In this document: piece by piece, positions 4,960 through 5,757 of the stretch
Position numbering within the stretch: the stretch's first letter is position 1
How the letters are laid out: every line of letters begins with the position of its first letter
From: Syntrophomonadaceae bacterium
Lineage (GTDB): Bacteria; Bacillota; Dethiobacteria; DTU022
DNA: 5,757 bases
Direction: 5' to 3'
NCBI GenBank assembly: GCA_003553305.1
Contig: PWEB01000166.1
Coordinates: 1-5,757 of the forward strand
Notes under the pieces: generated by a model
Told to the model about the DNA's origin: nothing
The model's database searches: none
What the model saw: the letters and a program-made list of their open reading frames with translations, nothing else
Program-made: the position numbers and the translations under genes

Positions 4960-5084
4960 CAGAAATTCAAACCCTGCTATGTTCAGCTTCTGCGAAAGCA
5001 AGGTCTGTAAGCGATAAAACAATGTTTAGGGTCAATAATACATATGATTTTTTGTAAAACAGGTGGCATATATTCTGTTAAATA

Positions 5085-5417
5085 TTACAAATTAAGTTTT
5101 TCTCCAAATTGACCAATAAGTGGAAGTTCTTTGGTCTGACCACCTAAAGCATTAATAATTCCTATAATGCTGAAAATAAGTAAAACAATGCTCGCGATAG
5201 GACCAATAATCCATCCAATAATAGGGATCACGGTAATAATTCCAATCGCGATCCATGCAATTAAAAGTACTAAGCCTTGCTTGGCATGAAATTGAGCATA
5301 AGGACTTTCTTTTTTTGCTAATAAAGGAACAAGTACCAGTATACCAAGATAAGACAGTAAAGCAATTACCTTATTTTCCTCAATATCTTCCGCACTGTAA
5401 ACAACTTTTTCATCCAT
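5085..5417 (-). CDS. Small membrane protein, DUF4870 / Tic20-like
   Basis: A 110-residue protein of the family annotated DUF4870 or Tic20-like (bacterial relatives of a chloroplast import component). Its bacterial function is unknown, and the Tic20 name does not imply protein import here. After a polar N-terminus (1-15) come three hydrophobic segments at about 16-34, 47-67 and 69-92. The conserved loop between the first two, LLAKKESPYAQFHAKQGLVL (32-51), is the family signature, with FHAKQG invariant-looking. The ATG has GAAAGGAG ending 9 nt upstream (5427-5434) and a strong promoter at 5452-5480, so the gene is monocistronic and probably well expressed. No convincing terminator was found beyond its stop at 5085. 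An AACAG/CTGTT hairpin (5058-5062, 5075-5079) lies there but lacks a U-run. Confidence 0.85.
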   Translation of the reverse strand: MDEKVVYSAEDIEENKVIALLSYLGILVLVPLLAKKESPYAQFHAKQGLVLLIAWIAIGIITVIPIIGWIIGPIASIVLLIFSIIGIINALGGQTKELPLIGQFGEKLNL

Positions 5418-5451
5418 TTTAAATTGCTCCTTTCATTTTGTCATCGAACCT

Positions 5452-5480
5452 ATAATAATAGTATGAAATATATTTGTCAA
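5452..5480 (-). promoter_or_regulatory. Strong sigma-A-type promoter of the DUF4870 gene
   Basis: On the minus strand a perfect TTGACA (5475-5480) and TATTAT (5452-5457, 5 of 6) are exactly 17 bp apart in AT-rich DNA. The start near 5445 gives a leader of about 28 nt including the ribosome binding site. It is the best-matching promoter in the window. Confidence 0.75.
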
Positions 5481-5689
5481 GGTTTTTGCTATAAAAGCCA
5501 TTTGCGTTGCACTCATTTTCATATAGAAAGCCAACATTTTCAGTAAACCCAGCCTACAAAATTCAAATCTATGCTAAAAATATTTTCGGCTGTGCTACTT
5601 CACCCGGTTATTTTAACAAATTACTGAAAAACAAGCGATTTTAGACACACCTCACCCCCGGTTTCATCCAGTGAAAATCGTTAGTTTAT
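5481..5689. other. AT-rich intergenic stretch, no gene seen
   Basis: It lies between the DUF4870 promoter and the partial gene at the window end. It holds AAAATATTTT (5577-5586) and the inverted repeat described at 5636-5680. No credible small ORF or RNA was seen. Confidence 0.4.
5636..5680 (-). terminator. Inverted repeat, possible terminator of the partial gene
   Basis: CGATTTT (5636-5642) and AAAATCG (5674-5680) are perfect 7-bp arms around a 31-nt GC-richer interior. On the minus strand the stem follows the stop of the partial gene by about 10 nt and is followed by CTTGTTTTTC, as a terminator would be. The long loop and AT-rich stem make this weak. Confidence 0.35.
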
Positions 5690-5757
5690 CTATGCCACCA
5701 GGCTGCGCATCTTTTCCGGTTGTTTTTCTTTGATCCGGCCTACAGCCATAGCCAGCA
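5690..5757 (-). CDS. 3' end of an unidentified gene (partial)
   Basis: A minus-strand frame enters from the window edge and ends at TAG (5690-5692), giving 21 residues that finish GRIKEKQPEKMRSLVA. The basic amphipathic helix looks like a genuine C-terminus, and the inverted repeat at 5636-5680 would be its terminator. A second minus frame also stays open here, so the frame choice rests on residue composition. A transposase or other DNA-binding protein is possible but not supported. Confidence 0.4.
   Translation of the reverse strand, partial: LAMAVGRIKEKQPEKMRSLVA

Noticed and set aside
4688..5017. Open frames on both strands across the palindromic element (67 codons minus, 73 codons plus).
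   Set aside because: Inverted repeats with high GC produce open frames on both strands. The products look like low-complexity translations of a repeat, and no ribosome binding sites support them.
4926..5057. Plus-strand 43-codon frame beginning MAESTITESIFSEIQ.
   Set aside because: The ribosome binding site is weak (AGGT, 5 nt away) and the frame starts inside the two-state stem-loop and runs through the T6 site. The opposite strand has an equally protein-like short frame, so neither is convincing.

Overview
The window reads as chromosomal DNA of an anaerobic, low-to-mid GC Firmicute, most likely class Clostridia. This is inferred from the strong AGGAGG-type ribosome binding sites, the AT-rich intergenic DNA with sigma-A-like TTGACA/TATAAT promoters, and the sequence type of the HU protein and the small Tic20/DUF4870-like membrane protein. 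It is not a pathway operon. Most genes are single units with their own promoters or terminators.

Layout. Positions 1-80 hold the 3' end of an unidentified plus-strand gene. A 105-codon, cysteine-containing hypothetical protein (179-496, TTG start) converges on a cyclopropane-fatty-acid synthase gene (657-1871, minus). The two share a perfect 15-bp bidirectional terminator (562-615). Upstream of cfa, on the same strand, lies a membrane protein with a DUF3784-like N-terminus and a bacterial PH-like C-terminus (2016-2744, minus). A divergent intergenic region of about 600 bp (2745-3340) contains two weak small ORFs, a promoter and a palindrome. It leads into a DOMON-type lipoprotein (3341-3958, plus), predicted to be an extracytoplasmic heme protein and closed by a clear intrinsic terminator (4059-4104).

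At 4151-4312 there is a remnant of a short-chain dehydrogenase N-terminus. Its reading frame carries the putative hup promoter and ends in an ATGA overlap with the start of the HU gene (4309-4581, plus). About 500 bp without a convincing gene follow (4582-5084). This stretch is unusually rich in nested and interleaved inverted repeats, including a GC-rich element at 4751-4878 whose loop is complementary over 11 bp to its own 3' flank, so a pseudoknot is possible. It is the best candidate here for an undescribed structured RNA or dispersed palindromic repeat. A DUF4870/Tic20-like membrane protein (5085-5417, minus) with a near-consensus promoter and the 3' end of another minus-strand gene (5690-5757) complete the window.

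Functionally, three of the complete genes concern the cell envelope (lipid cyclopropanation and two small membrane proteins), one is an exported probable redox/heme lipoprotein, and one is a nucleoid protein. Nothing ties them into one pathway. No tRNA, rRNA, CRISPR array, complete insertion sequence or known riboswitch was recognised.
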